NCBI GenBank assembly: GCA_951800675.1
Contig: CATOKC010000163.1
Span: forward strand, 1-6,230
Origin: an uncultured Oscillibacter sp.
GTDB lineage: Bacteria; Bacillota_A; Clostridia; Oscillospirales; Oscillospiraceae
Length of the DNA stretch: 6,230 nucleotides
Direction: 5' to 3'
Part shown: one piece after another, positions 1-5,738 of the stretch
Numbering within the stretch: position 1 is the first letter of the stretch
Layout of the letters: the number at the start of each line of letters is the position of its first letter
Notes under the pieces: model-generated
Told to the model about the DNA's origin: nothing
Seen by the model: only the letters and a program-made list of their open reading frames with translations
Databases searched by the model: none
Made by a program: the position numbers and the translations under genes

Positions 1-1058
1 TGATGATGTACTACACCACCGTCTCCGGCTGGATGCTGGGCTACTTCTTCAAGTTCGCCGGCGGGGCCTTTGACGGCCTTGCCGCCGGCGCGGTGGACGG
101 GGTGTTCTCCGCCATGCTGGCGGACCCGGTGGAGATGACCGTCTGGATGGTTCTGACGGTGCTGGCGGGCTTTTTGGTGGTGAGCTTCGGCCTGCAAAAG
201 GGCCTTGAGCGGATCACGAAGTGGATGATGCTGGGGCTTCTGACCCTCATCATTGTGCTGGCGGTCCACAGCCTGACCCTCTCCGGCGGGATGGAGGGCG
301 TGAAGTTCTACCTCCTGCCCGACTTCCAGCGGGCGGCGGAGGCGGGCCTGGGCAATGTCATCACCGCCGCCATGAACCAGGCGTTCTTCACCCTGAGCCT
401 CGGCATTGCCGCCATGGAGATTTTCGGCAGCTACATGGGCCGGGATAACACCCTCACCAGCGAGGCGGTGCGCATCTGCCTGCTGGACACCTTCGTGGCC
501 CTGATGGCGGGCCTCATCATCTTCCCCGCCTGCTTCGCCTTCGACGTGGAGCCGGGACAGGGCCCGGCGCTGATCTTCATGATCCTCCCCAAGGTCTTCC
601 TGAATATGGCGGGGGGCCGCCTCTGGGGGTCCCTGTTCTTCCTGTTCATGACCTTCGCCAGCTTCTCCACGGTCATCGCCGTCTTTGAGAACCTCCAGGC
701 CAACGCCATCGACAACTTCGGCTGGAGCCGGAAAAAGGCGGCCCTGGCGAACTGTGTTTTCATCCTCATCGCCAGCATGCCCTGCGTCCTGGGCTACAAT
801 CTCTGGAGCGGACTCCACCTCATCGGCGGACGGGACGTGCTGGACAGCGAGGACTTCCTCGTCTCAAACCTGCTGCTGCCCCTGGGGTCCCTGGTGTACC
901 TGCTGTTCTGCGTCAGCAAGAGCGGCTGGGGCTACGACCGCTATCTGGAGGAGGCCAATTCCGGGCAGGGCCTGAAAATGCCTCGCTGGCTGTGGCCCTA
1001 CTTCCAGTTCGTCCTGCCGGTGCTGATTTTGATCATTTTGATTCAGGGGCTGCTGTGA
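1..1058 (+). CDS. NSS (sodium:neurotransmitter symporter) family transporter, 5' end outside window
   Basis: Membrane carrier expected to couple sodium entry to uptake of an amino acid or related small molecule. The frame is open from the left edge and ends at TGA 1056-1058; 351 residues are readable from the first ATG at position 3. That ATG is internal: the reading begins with YYTTVSGWMLGYF, which matches the start of TM3 in LeuT-fold carriers. Roughly the first 90 residues, with TM1 and TM2 and their sodium/substrate-binding unwound helix, are therefore missing. Counting from position 3, TM6 carries the family hallmark NQAFFTLSLG (residues 125-134), and TM8 carries FASFSTVIAVFEN (218-230), the region of the second sodium site. 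The C-terminus is a hydrophobic helix (about 332-351). It converges with a second NSS gene across a shared terminator. Family assignment is secure; the substrate cannot be told from sequence. Confidence 0.93.
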   Translation, partial: MMYYTTVSGWMLGYFFKFAGGAFDGLAAGAVDGVFSAMLADPVEMTVWMVLTVLAGFLVVSFGLQKGLERITKWMMLGLLTLIIVLAVHSLTLSGGMEGVKFYLLPDFQRAAEAGLGNVITAAMNQAFFTLSLGIAAMEIFGSYMGRDNTLTSEAVRICLLDTFVALMAGLIIFPACFAFDVEPGQGPALIFMILPKVFLNMAGGRLWGSLFFLFMTFASFSTVIAVFENLQANAIDNFGWSRKKAALANCVFILIASMPCVLGYNLWSGLHLIGGRDVLDSEDFLVSNLLLPLGSLVYLLFCVSKSGWGYDRYLEEANSGQGLKMPRWLWPYFQFVLPVLILIILIQGLL

Positions 1059-1077
1059 GCCGGAGCTCCAAAACTTA

Positions 1078-1108
1078 AAAAGCGGCGGGGAATTTCCCCG
1101 CCGCTTTT
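1078..1108. terminator. Bidirectional intrinsic terminator between the two convergent NSS genes
   Basis: The 13-bp perfect stem pairs AAAAGCGGCGGGG (1078-1090) with CCCCGCCGCTTTT (1096-1108) around the loop AATTT. The A-tract before and T-tract after make it act in both directions. It lies 19 bp after the stop of the left NSS gene and 11 bp beyond the stop of the right one, so it should end both transcripts. Confidence 0.9.
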
Positions 1109-1119
1109 CTATAGCTTGC

Positions 1120-2451
1120 TCAGAACGCCACCTTCATGCACAGCGCCACCAGGCACAGGATAACGGCGCAGGGAACATACACATACCGCCCGACGTGATA
1201 CCACCAGGCGCCTGGAGCCTTCTCCGCGCCCTTGTCCACCTCGTCCATCAAATCCTCCCGGCGCATGATCCAGAACCAGCTCACCGCCCCCAGGGTGGCC
1301 CCGATGGGGATGATATAGATGGATACAATGTCCATCCAGGGGCCCCACTTGAAGATGGGCTCCATGTGCAGGCCGATTCCCAGGCACACGACGCACAGCA
1401 GAACCAGCATGGCCTTCCGGCTGAGCTTGGGGAATTTGTGGAGCAGGGATTCCCCCACCGCCTCGAACATGTTCTGGAGGGAGCTGACCCCGGCGAAGAT
1501 CATGGCAATATACAAAATCACCGCGAACAGCCGCCCCAGGGGGATATCCTGCAAAATCCGGGGCAGGGTGACAAAGAGCAGGGAGGGCCCGGCTCCAATG
1601 TCCAGCCCGTAGGCAAAGCAGGCGGGGATCATTACCAGGGCGGCCACCAGGGCGGCGATGGTATCGAAGAGGGCCGTCCGTTTCGCCAGCTTCGCCACGT
1701 CCTCCGCCGTGTCCAGGTAGGCCCCGTAGACGATCATGCCGCTGCCGGTGATGGACAGGGAGAAGAAGGCCTGTCCCATGGCCCAGATCCACACCATTGG
1801 GTCCAGCAGCTCCTCCCACCGGGGGGAGAACATATAGCGGTAGCCCTCCGCCGCGCCGGGGAGGAAGGCCACCCGCACCGCCAGGATGAGGAAGATCAGG
1901 AAAAAGAGGGGCATCATGACCTTGTTGCTCTTTTCGATGCTCTTGGCCCCCAGCAGAAGCGTCAGCAGCGTGCCCACCACCACGATGGCGTGGAAGGGAA
2001 TCACGGAGTAGTCCGCCAGGGAAAAGCTCTCAAACCAGGCGGCGGTGTCCGCCGTCATCAGCTCCCCGGTGAGGGAGCCGGCGAAAGCCTTCAGCACGTA
2101 GGAGATGATGACCGCGTAGCCGATGGCGATGCACATGGACCCCGCCAGGGGCAGCCAGCCCAAAAGGCCCCCCGCCCTGCCCAGCTCCTTCTTCCGGGTG
2201 CCCCAGGCCATTTCATAGGCCCCCAGGGTCCCCGTCCGGGCCCGGCGGCCCACGGCGTACTCCGCCGCCAGGCCCACGGTGCCGAAGAGGGCGATGAAGA
2301 TCAGGTAGGCGATGAGGAAGGCCCCGCCGCCGTTGCTGCCCATCTTGGCGGGAAAGCCCCACACGTTGGCCATGCCCACGGCCGAGCCCACCGCCGAGAG
2401 GACAAAGCCCCACTGGCTGCTGAACTGGCGCTTCTTGTGCTCGTGGCTCAT
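1120..2451 (-). CDS. NSS (sodium:neurotransmitter symporter) family transporter, complete
   Basis: Complete 443-residue LeuT-fold secondary carrier, a usual length for bacterial NSS proteins, with about eleven or twelve hydrophobic segments. It is expected to import an amino acid or similar solute with sodium. TM1 (about 13-34) reads GSAVGMANVWGFP. Asn29 aligns with the sodium-binding Asn27 of LeuT, but Gly32 stands where most family members have the extracellular-gate arginine (GNxxRFP). NGGGAF follows at 40-45. TM6 has the hallmark GQAFFSLS (226-233), and TM8 has AGVSSLQNMFEAV (320-332), near the second sodium site. A charged segment, MRREDLMDEVDKGAEK (396-411), precedes the last helix. The start ATG overlaps the TGA of the upstream cysteine-motif gene (ATGA, 2448-2451), and AAGGGGG lies 6 nt upstream. 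It is the second gene of a two-gene operon. Substrate unknown. Confidence 0.96.
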   Translation of the reverse strand: MSHEHKKRQFSSQWGFVLSAVGSAVGMANVWGFPAKMGSNGGGAFLIAYLIFIALFGTVGLAAEYAVGRRARTGTLGAYEMAWGTRKKELGRAGGLLGWLPLAGSMCIAIGYAVIISYVLKAFAGSLTGELMTADTAAWFESFSLADYSVIPFHAIVVVGTLLTLLLGAKSIEKSNKVMMPLFFLIFLILAVRVAFLPGAAEGYRYMFSPRWEELLDPMVWIWAMGQAFFSLSITGSGMIVYGAYLDTAEDVAKLAKRTALFDTIAALVAALVMIPACFAYGLDIGAGPSLLFVTLPRILQDIPLGRLFAVILYIAMIFAGVSSLQNMFEAVGESLLHKFPKLSRKAMLVLLCVVCLGIGLHMEPIFKWGPWMDIVSIYIIPIGATLGAVSWFWIMRREDLMDEVDKGAEKAPGAWWYHVGRYVYVPCAVILCLVALCMKVAF

Positions 2452-2909
2452 GCCGTGCCCCCTTCCCGCTCCTCCTGAATCAGGGCCTCCAGCAGCTCCA
2501 CCGCCGTGACAATCATGTTGTCGCAGTGGGCGGTGACGCCCAGGCGCTGGGAGGCGGGGTTCTTGTCCGTCACGCCGGGCTTGGCCCGGAGGAGGTCCCC
2601 GCAGCGGGTGTGGCCGAAGACCTCGAAAAAGCGGCGGCGGTACTCCTTGGTGACGCGGTAGATGTTCCGCTTGGCCTCCTGGTCCCCCTGCTTGTCAAAG
2701 GGGAAGCGGAGGCTCAAAATCAGCGCGCCGCCGCTGACGGCGCCGCAGACCTCCTCGTGGCTGCCGCCCAGGCCGCCGCCGAAGCCGCCCAGGAGGGGCA
2801 GGACCTCCTCCGGCGTCCGGCCCGCCAAACCGGCGCAGGCCGCCGCCACGGACTGGGCGCAGTTCCAGCCCTCCTTGTGATATTGATACGCCATCGCGCA
2901 GCGATCCAT
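2448..2909 (-). CDS. C_GCAxxG_C_C family probable redox protein
   Basis: A 153-residue soluble protein of the C_GCAxxG_C_C family, whose members carry four spaced cysteines and are presumed redox-active or metal-binding; the biochemical role is not established. The visible hallmarks are WNCAQSV (Cys17), a glycine-rich GGFGGGLGG (41-49), EVCGAVSGG (Cys55), RCGDLL (Cys103) and AHCDNMI (Cys129). Cys4 and Cys25 are additional. There is no signal peptide or membrane helix, so it is probably cytoplasmic. The start at 2909 is fixed by AGGAG at 2918-2922, 8 nt upstream. It is the first gene of the operon and ends in a 4-base overlap with the NSS transporter. This linkage suggests that it acts on, or responds to, what the transporter brings in, but that is inference. 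The family assignment rests on the cysteine and glycine pattern. Confidence 0.88.
   Translation of the reverse strand: MDRCAMAYQYHKEGWNCAQSVAAACAGLAGRTPEEVLPLLGGFGGGLGGSHEEVCGAVSGGALILSLRFPFDKQGDQEAKRNIYRVTKEYRRRFFEVFGHTRCGDLLRAKPGVTDKNPASQRLGVTAHCDNMIVTAVELLEALIQEEREGGTA
2458..2464 (-). promoter_or_regulatory. Ribosome binding site of the NSS gene, inside the upstream coding region
   Basis: On the - strand AAGGGGG lies 6 nt before the ATG at 2451, within the last codons of the upstream gene. Together with the 4-base ATGA overlap it supports the chosen start and suggests translational coupling. A second purine run, AGGAGGAG (2469-2476), lies a little further upstream. Confidence 0.7.
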
Positions 2910-2944
2910 AAAAATATCTCCTCTCTGTCAAATTCATCTGCTTT

Positions 2945-2957
2945 GGCCCGAAGGGCC
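2945..2957 (-). other. Small hairpin in the operon leader
   Basis: GGCCC-TTC-GGGCC forms a 5-bp GC-only stem with a 3-base loop in the untranslated leader, about 35 nt before the start codon. No T-run follows, so it is not a terminator. It could stabilise the mRNA 5' end; no regulatory partner is evident. Confidence 0.4.
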
Positions 2958-2972
2958 TGTACTTATGAGGGC

Positions 2973-3001
2973 ATTATAACAAGCCTGGATGGAAATAGCA
3001 A
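2973..3001 (-). promoter_or_regulatory. Sigma-A type promoter of the redox protein-NSS operon
   Basis: On the - strand TTGCTA (-35, 2996-3001) and a perfect TATAAT (-10, 2973-2978) are 17 bp apart. Transcription would begin near 2966, giving a leader of about 57 nt before the ATG at 2909. No obvious operator palindrome overlaps the boxes. Confidence 0.85.
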
Positions 3002-3072
3002 CCAGGAAAATTCCGGGCTTATTTTGAAGAATCCGGCCCCGTTTTCCCGTTTTGTTCTCAGCGGGCCTTTTG

Positions 3073-3090
3073 CCCGTACTTCCCGTACTT
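3073..3090 (+). repeat. Tandem 9-bp direct repeat upstream of the TraX-family gene
   Basis: CCCGTACTT occurs twice back to back (3073-3081 and 3082-3090), ending 7 bp before the Shine-Dalgarno AAGGAG (3098-3103). The preceding CGGGC (3062-3066) can pair with GCCCG (3072-3076). It may be a protein-binding site or simple slippage; nothing in the window decides between them. Confidence 0.5.
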
Positions 3091-3111
3091 TTTTAATAAG
3101 GAGCTGAGACG

Positions 3112-3858
3112 ATGACGACGTTTTCCCTGAAGCTGACGGCGGTGGTTCTCATGACCCTGGATCACATCGGGCTGTACATTCCGGCGGCCCCGGCGTGGCC
3201 GCGCTGGCTGGGCCGGGGGGCCTATCCCCTGTTTCTCTTCTGCGTGGTCCAAGGCTATGCCCATACCCGGAGCCGGAAGCGGTACCTTCTGCGGCTCTAT
3301 TTGCTGAGCCTTTTTATGACGGCTCTGGGTCTGTTCCTGAATACCCGGTTTCTCCCGGAGGGGGGCTATGGAAACCACAACATCTTCCTGCCGCTGTTTC
3401 TGACGGGGTTTCTCATCAGCGCGGTGGAGCTGTACCAGCGGGATTGGAAGCGGGGAGGGCTGCTGCTGGGGGCCGCCGCGCTGGTCCAGGTTTTCTACGG
3501 GCTTCTCCCGTTCCTGCTGCCTTTCACCCGGAATTTCAGCGGGGACGTTCTCACCGGAGTGGTCCCGAACCTGGCGGTAAACGAGTTCGGCTTCGAGTTT
3601 ATCGCCTTGGGGCTGGCCATGTACTTCCTCCGGGACCGCCGGGAGGCCCTGGCCGCCGTGTACCTGGTTTTCTGCATCTACCAATTCAGCGCCGAGGCGC
3701 TGTACGGCGTGTTCCCCGTCCAGTGGATGATGGTTCTGGCGCTGCCGCTGATGCTCCGTTACAACGGGGAGAGGGGCCGGGGCTGGAAATGGTTCTTTTA
3801 TGTCTACTATCCCGCCCACACCTGCCTGCTGTTCCTGCTGGCCCGGGGCCTGGGATAA
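3112..3858 (+). CDS. TraX-family membrane protein
   Basis: A 248-residue polytopic membrane protein of the TraX family. On F-like plasmids TraX is required for N-terminal acetylation of pilin; chromosomal homologues in Firmicutes are common and their substrate is unknown. Family landmarks are LKLTAVVLMTLDHIG (6-20), with the invariant-looking Asp17-His18, then RWLGRGAYPLFLFCVVQGY (31-49). HTRSRKRYLLRL (51-62) follows, and the C-terminal block is NGERGRGWKWFFYVYYPAH (218-236), ending in a last helix. About seven or eight hydrophobic segments are visible. AAGGAG (3098-3103), 8 nt before the ATG, fixes the start. It appears monocistronic, with a terminator 2 bp after the stop. I found no convincing promoter in the 110 bp upstream. 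No pilin or conjugation genes accompany it, so a role in acylating some cell-surface component is only a guess. Confidence 0.92.
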   Translation: MTTFSLKLTAVVLMTLDHIGLYIPAAPAWPRWLGRGAYPLFLFCVVQGYAHTRSRKRYLLRLYLLSLFMTALGLFLNTRFLPEGGYGNHNIFLPLFLTGFLISAVELYQRDWKRGGLLLGAAALVQVFYGLLPFLLPFTRNFSGDVLTGVVPNLAVNEFGFEFIALGLAMYFLRDRREALAAVYLVFCIYQFSAEALYGVFPVQWMMVLALPLMLRYNGERGRGWKWFFYVYYPAHTCLLFLLARGLG

Positions 3859-3860
3859 CA

Positions 3861-3891
3861 TAAAGCGGAGCGGCAGAGCCGCTCCGCTTTA
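3861..3891. terminator. Bidirectional intrinsic terminator between the TraX-family and lipoprotein genes
   Basis: AAAGCGGAGCGGC (3862-3874) pairs perfectly with GCCGCTCCGCTTT (3878-3890) around the loop AGA, and T3861-A3891 extends the stem to 14 bp. A and T tracts flank both sides. It begins 2 bp after the stop of the + gene and lies 10 bp beyond the stop of the - gene, so it serves both. Confidence 0.92.
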
Positions 3892-3901
3892 AAAACTGCG
3901 C

Positions 3902-4492
3902 TTACCGCTCCTCGGCGGTGAAAAACACGAAGAAGGTGTCCCCCTCGCTGTCGTCGTCGAAGAGCTCCAGGTGGGAGATGGAGAAGTCCTTCTCGTCCGC
4001 GGGCACGTCAAAGACCAGGTCGCCGGTGCGGGACTCGCTGACGCCCAGCTCATATTCGGCGGGGAACTGCTCCTCCGACACGGCGTCCAGATCGCTGCCG
4101 TCCTCCGCCTCGGTGATGGGCCAGGCGAACTCGTCGGTCTCGGAGCTGGCGCTCCACTGGCCCTGGAAGTCGTCGTCGTACATGGGCAGGCTCTCGTTGA
4201 AGGTATTTTTAATGGTCATATTTACCACCAGAACCTTCATGCCCTCCGGGGCGGTGTGGCCGTGGTAGTCGGAGGTGGTGTAGGCGCTGTTTACGGTAAA
4301 GTCCATGAAATAAGAATGTACCAGATCACCGACGCGGGCCTCGGCATAGCCGTCCTCCGCCCGGACCTCGCCGCTGCCGGCGCTGCCGGAACTGCCGGAG
4401 CTCTCCGAACCGCCGGAGCCGGAATCGCCGCCGCAGGCGGCCAGGGTCAGGGCCATCAACAGTGCCAGGGTCAAGGAAAGCAGTTTTTTCAT
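3902..4492 (-). CDS. Secreted lipoprotein with DUF4352-like domain
   Basis: A 196-residue predicted lipoprotein. Residues 1-19 form a lipoprotein signal peptide (MKK, then a hydrophobic stretch) ending in the lipobox LAAC, with Cys20 the expected lipidated residue. Residues 21-43 are a Gly/Ser linker. The remainder (about 45-196) resembles the DUF4352 immunoglobulin-like domain: VGDLVHSYFMDFTVNSA (54-70), PEGMKVLVVNMTIKNTFNESL (82-102), then TGDLVFDVPADEKDFSISHLELF (157-179). The spacing from PEG..LVV.M.IKN to DLVFDVP..EKD is the family signature. The mature part is strongly acidic. It would sit on the outer face of the cytoplasmic membrane; DUF4352 proteins have no settled function. The start is supported by GGGGGAT (4501-4507), 8 nt upstream. 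It is a single-gene unit with a strong promoter and a long, potentially structured leader. Confidence 0.9.
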   Translation of the reverse strand: MKKLLSLTLALLMALTLAACGGDSGSGGSESSGSSGSAGSGEVRAEDGYAEARVGDLVHSYFMDFTVNSAYTTSDYHGHTAPEGMKVLVVNMTIKNTFNESLPMYDDDFQGQWSASSETDEFAWPITEAEDGSDLDAVSEEQFPAEYELGVSESRTGDLVFDVPADEKDFSISHLELFDDDSEGDTFFVFFTAEER

Positions 4493-4533
4493 CGCAGGAT
4501 ATCCCCCATTCTGTGTTCTTGGTTCTTTGCGCG

Positions 4534-4588
4534 GCGGAGCGTTGTGCCAAAATTCCGCGCCATTTGTATGGAAGCCCGGACGCTCCGC
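4534..4588 (-). repeat. Inverted repeat in the lipoprotein leader
   Basis: GCGGAGCGT (4534-4542) and its exact reverse complement ACGCTCCGC (4580-4588) are separated by 37 bases. Both lie within the predicted untranslated leader of about 100 nt. In the transcript they could close a long-looped stem ending about 40 nt before the start codon. It is not followed by a T-run, so it is not a terminator. It matches no riboswitch class that I recognise. Confidence 0.5.
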
Positions 4589-4599
4589 GGTCTAGAGGA

Positions 4600-4628
4600 A
4601 TCATACTACGAACCATCCTTCAAGTCAA
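4600..4628 (-). promoter_or_regulatory. Sigma-A type promoter of the lipoprotein gene
   Basis: On the - strand TTGACT (-35, 4623-4628) and TATGAT (-10, 4600-4605) are 17 bp apart. Transcription would start near 4593, giving a leader of about 100 nt. Its -35 box overlaps the candidate -35 of the divergent amidotransferase promoter. Confidence 0.82.
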
Positions 4629-4646
4629 TATCTGTAACATTAAAAT
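4619..4646 (+). promoter_or_regulatory. Candidate promoter of the glutamine amidotransferase gene
   Basis: TTCAAG (4619-4624) and TAAAAT (4641-4646) are 16 bp apart, placing a transcription start near 4653 and a leader of about 40 nt before ATG 4692. Both boxes are weaker than those of the divergent lipoprotein promoter, with which the -35 shares bases 4623-4624. Confidence 0.45.
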
Positions 4647-4679
4647 CTGCCGCTGCGTAGATTGGGGGGAAACGGTTGG

Positions 4680-4684
4680 GGAGG
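4680..4684 (+). promoter_or_regulatory. Ribosome binding site that decides the amidotransferase start
   Basis: GGAGG within GGGGAGGGG (4678-4686) sits 7 nt before ATG 4692, favouring that codon over the in-frame TTG at 4662, which has no purine-rich site upstream. Confidence 0.75.
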
Positions 4685-4691
4685 GGCGCGT

Positions 4692-5315
4692 ATGGAAAAG
4701 ACGGTGTATATCTGGGGCAGTCCGGAGCGGTTTACAAACTACCGGCGCTGGGTGGCGTCCGCCGGAGGCCGGGCGGTGTTTGGAGATGCCGCCCAGGGAC
4801 AGGCGGGGCGGTGGGACGCGCTGCTGCTCCCCGGCGGCGGAGACCTGGAGCCCTGGCGCTATGGGCAGAAGAACGCCGCCTCCCGGAATCTGGAGCCGGA
4901 GCGGGACGAGGCGGAGATACAGCTGATTCGGGGCTTCATTGCCGCCGGAAAGCCAGTTCTGGGGGTCTGCCGGGGGCTCCAGGTGATCAATGTCTTTTTC
5001 GGCGGGACCCTGGCCCAGGATGTCCCGGGCCACGGAGCCTGGCAGGCGGGAGACCGGCTCCACGCCGTAAGGACCGCCCCCTCGCCGCTGAGGGACCTCT
5101 GCGGGGAGGCTATGGCGGTGAACAGCGCGCACCATCAGGCGGTGGACCGGCTGGGCCGCGGTCTTCAGGCGGTCCAGTGGGCGGAGGACGGCGTAGTGGA
5201 GGCTCTGCGCCACCGGCGGCTGCCGGTGTGGGCGGTCCAGTGGCATCCGGAGCGTTTGGAAAACCGGGCTTTGGGCCGACGTCTGCTGGGGGCCTTTCTG
5301 GAATATGGGCGCTGA
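4692..5315 (+). CDS. Class I glutamine amidotransferase, gamma-glutamyl-gamma-aminobutyrate hydrolase (peptidase C26/PuuD) type
   Basis: A 207-residue cytoplasmic hydrolase of the class I glutamine amidotransferase fold. It is expected to cleave a gamma-glutamyl amide bond, as PuuD does on gamma-glutamyl-GABA in putrescine breakdown. The catalytic triad is visible: nucleophile Cys93 in GVCRGLQVINV (91-101), and His185 with Glu187 in QWHPERLE (183-190). LLLPGGGDLEPWRYG (44-58) is the oxyanion/substrate loop, and VNSAHHQAV (143-151) is the block typical of the PuuD branch. At 207 residues it is somewhat shorter than E. coli PuuD. GGAGG (4680-4684) lies 7 nt before ATG 4692. An in-frame TTG at 4662 would add 10 residues but lacks a ribosome site. 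No other putrescine genes are nearby, so the true substrate could be another gamma-glutamyl compound. No clear terminator follows; the tRNA promoter begins 42 bp downstream. Confidence 0.92.
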   Translation: MEKTVYIWGSPERFTNYRRWVASAGGRAVFGDAAQGQAGRWDALLLPGGGDLEPWRYGQKNAASRNLEPERDEAEIQLIRGFIAAGKPVLGVCRGLQVINVFFGGTLAQDVPGHGAWQAGDRLHAVRTAPSPLRDLCGEAMAVNSAHHQAVDRLGRGLQAVQWAEDGVVEALRHRRLPVWAVQWHPERLENRALGRRLLGAFLEYGR

Positions 5316-5357
5316 GAAGAAATTCAAAAAAATTCTGGAAAAACCGCCGCGGACCGC

Positions 5358-5386
5358 TTGACAGCGGCTGGGTTTCGTGGTATGCT
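5358..5386 (+). promoter_or_regulatory. Promoter of the tRNA cluster
   Basis: A perfect TTGACA (5358-5363) and TATGCT (5381-5386) are 17 bp apart, placing the start near 5393, about 47 nt before tRNA-Gly. The -35 box is framed by CCGC (5354-5357) and GCGG (5364-5367). It is the only clear promoter before the tRNA genes and probably drives the whole cluster. Confidence 0.85.
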
Positions 5387-5416
5387 GTCTAAGCTGACGA
5401 TTTCCGGGGCGGGCCA

Positions 5417-5437
5417 AGACCTTGTTGAGAAAGGTCT
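5417..5437 (+). other. Hairpin in the tRNA leader
   Basis: AGACCTT (5417-5423) pairs perfectly with AAGGTCT (5431-5437) around the 7-base loop GTTGAGA, ending 2 nt before the first base of tRNA-Gly. There is no T-run. It may help present the precursor to RNase P or mark the end of the leader. Confidence 0.5.
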
Positions 5438-5439
5438 AC

Positions 5440-5514
5440 GCAGGTGTAGCACAATGGTCAGGGCACCAGCCTTCCAAGCTGGGGATGCGAGTTCGATTCT
5501 CGTCACCTGCTCCA
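5440..5514 (+). tRNA. tRNA-Gly (anticodon TCC)
   Basis: The acceptor GCAGGTG (5440-5446) pairs with CACCTGC (5504-5510), followed by discriminator T and an encoded CCA (5512-5514). The anticodon stem CCAGC/GCTGG encloses CTTCCAA, with TCC at 5473-5475, reading GGA and GGG. The T-arm GCGAG-TTCGATT-CTCGT is normal. The D-stem GCAC (5449-5452) faces GGGC (5461-5464), leaving one A-G mismatch. It is the first gene of the cluster. Confidence 0.95.
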
Positions 5515-5524
5515 TCTAAAATTC

Positions 5525-5601
5525 GCGCCAGTAGCTCAGCCGGATAGAGCAACTGCCTTCTAAGCAGTAGGCCAGGGGTTCGAGTCCCTTCTGGCGTGCC
5601 A
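5525..5601 (+). tRNA. tRNA-Arg (anticodon TCT)
   Basis: The acceptor GCGCCAG (5525-5531) pairs with CTGGCGT (5591-5597), with G-T at the first pair, then discriminator G and an encoded CCA (5599-5601). The anticodon stem ACTGC/GCAGT encloses CTTCTAA, with TCT at 5559-5561, reading AGA and AGG. D-stem GCTC/GAGC and T-loop TTCGAGT are intact. It lies 10 bp after tRNA-Gly. Confidence 0.96.
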
Positions 5602-5653
5602 AGCGCTCCCCCCCTGGGCGTCCGTCAAGCAGCTTTCAGACAGTTGATATGTG

Positions 5654-5730
<77 letters not shown>

Positions 5731-5738
5731 CAAGAGCA

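Noticed and set aside
1195..2478. A 427-codon open frame on the + strand
   Set aside because: It is antisense to the complete NSS gene and almost its full length. The product is a low-complexity Gly/His/Gln/Pro-rich string typical of the reverse of a GC-rich gene, with no ribosome site or promoter.
3070..3097. TTGCCC-16-TTTAAT as a promoter for the TraX-family gene
   Set aside because: The start would fall after the Shine-Dalgarno site, so the mRNA would lack it, and both boxes are poor.
3058..3861. A 267-codon open frame on the - strand
   Set aside because: It is the antisense shadow of the TraX-family gene; the product is Gln/Pro/Arg-rich without recognisable domains and starts inside a terminator-bounded convergent region.
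4662..4691. TTG at 4662 as start of the amidotransferase
   Set aside because: No ribosome site precedes it, and the extra residues (GGNGWGGAR) translate the Shine-Dalgarno region of the better ATG at 4692.
4620..5417. A 265-codon open frame on the - strand
   Set aside because: It is antisense to the amidotransferase, whose catalytic triad and family blocks are clear, and it runs through the tRNA and divergent promoters.
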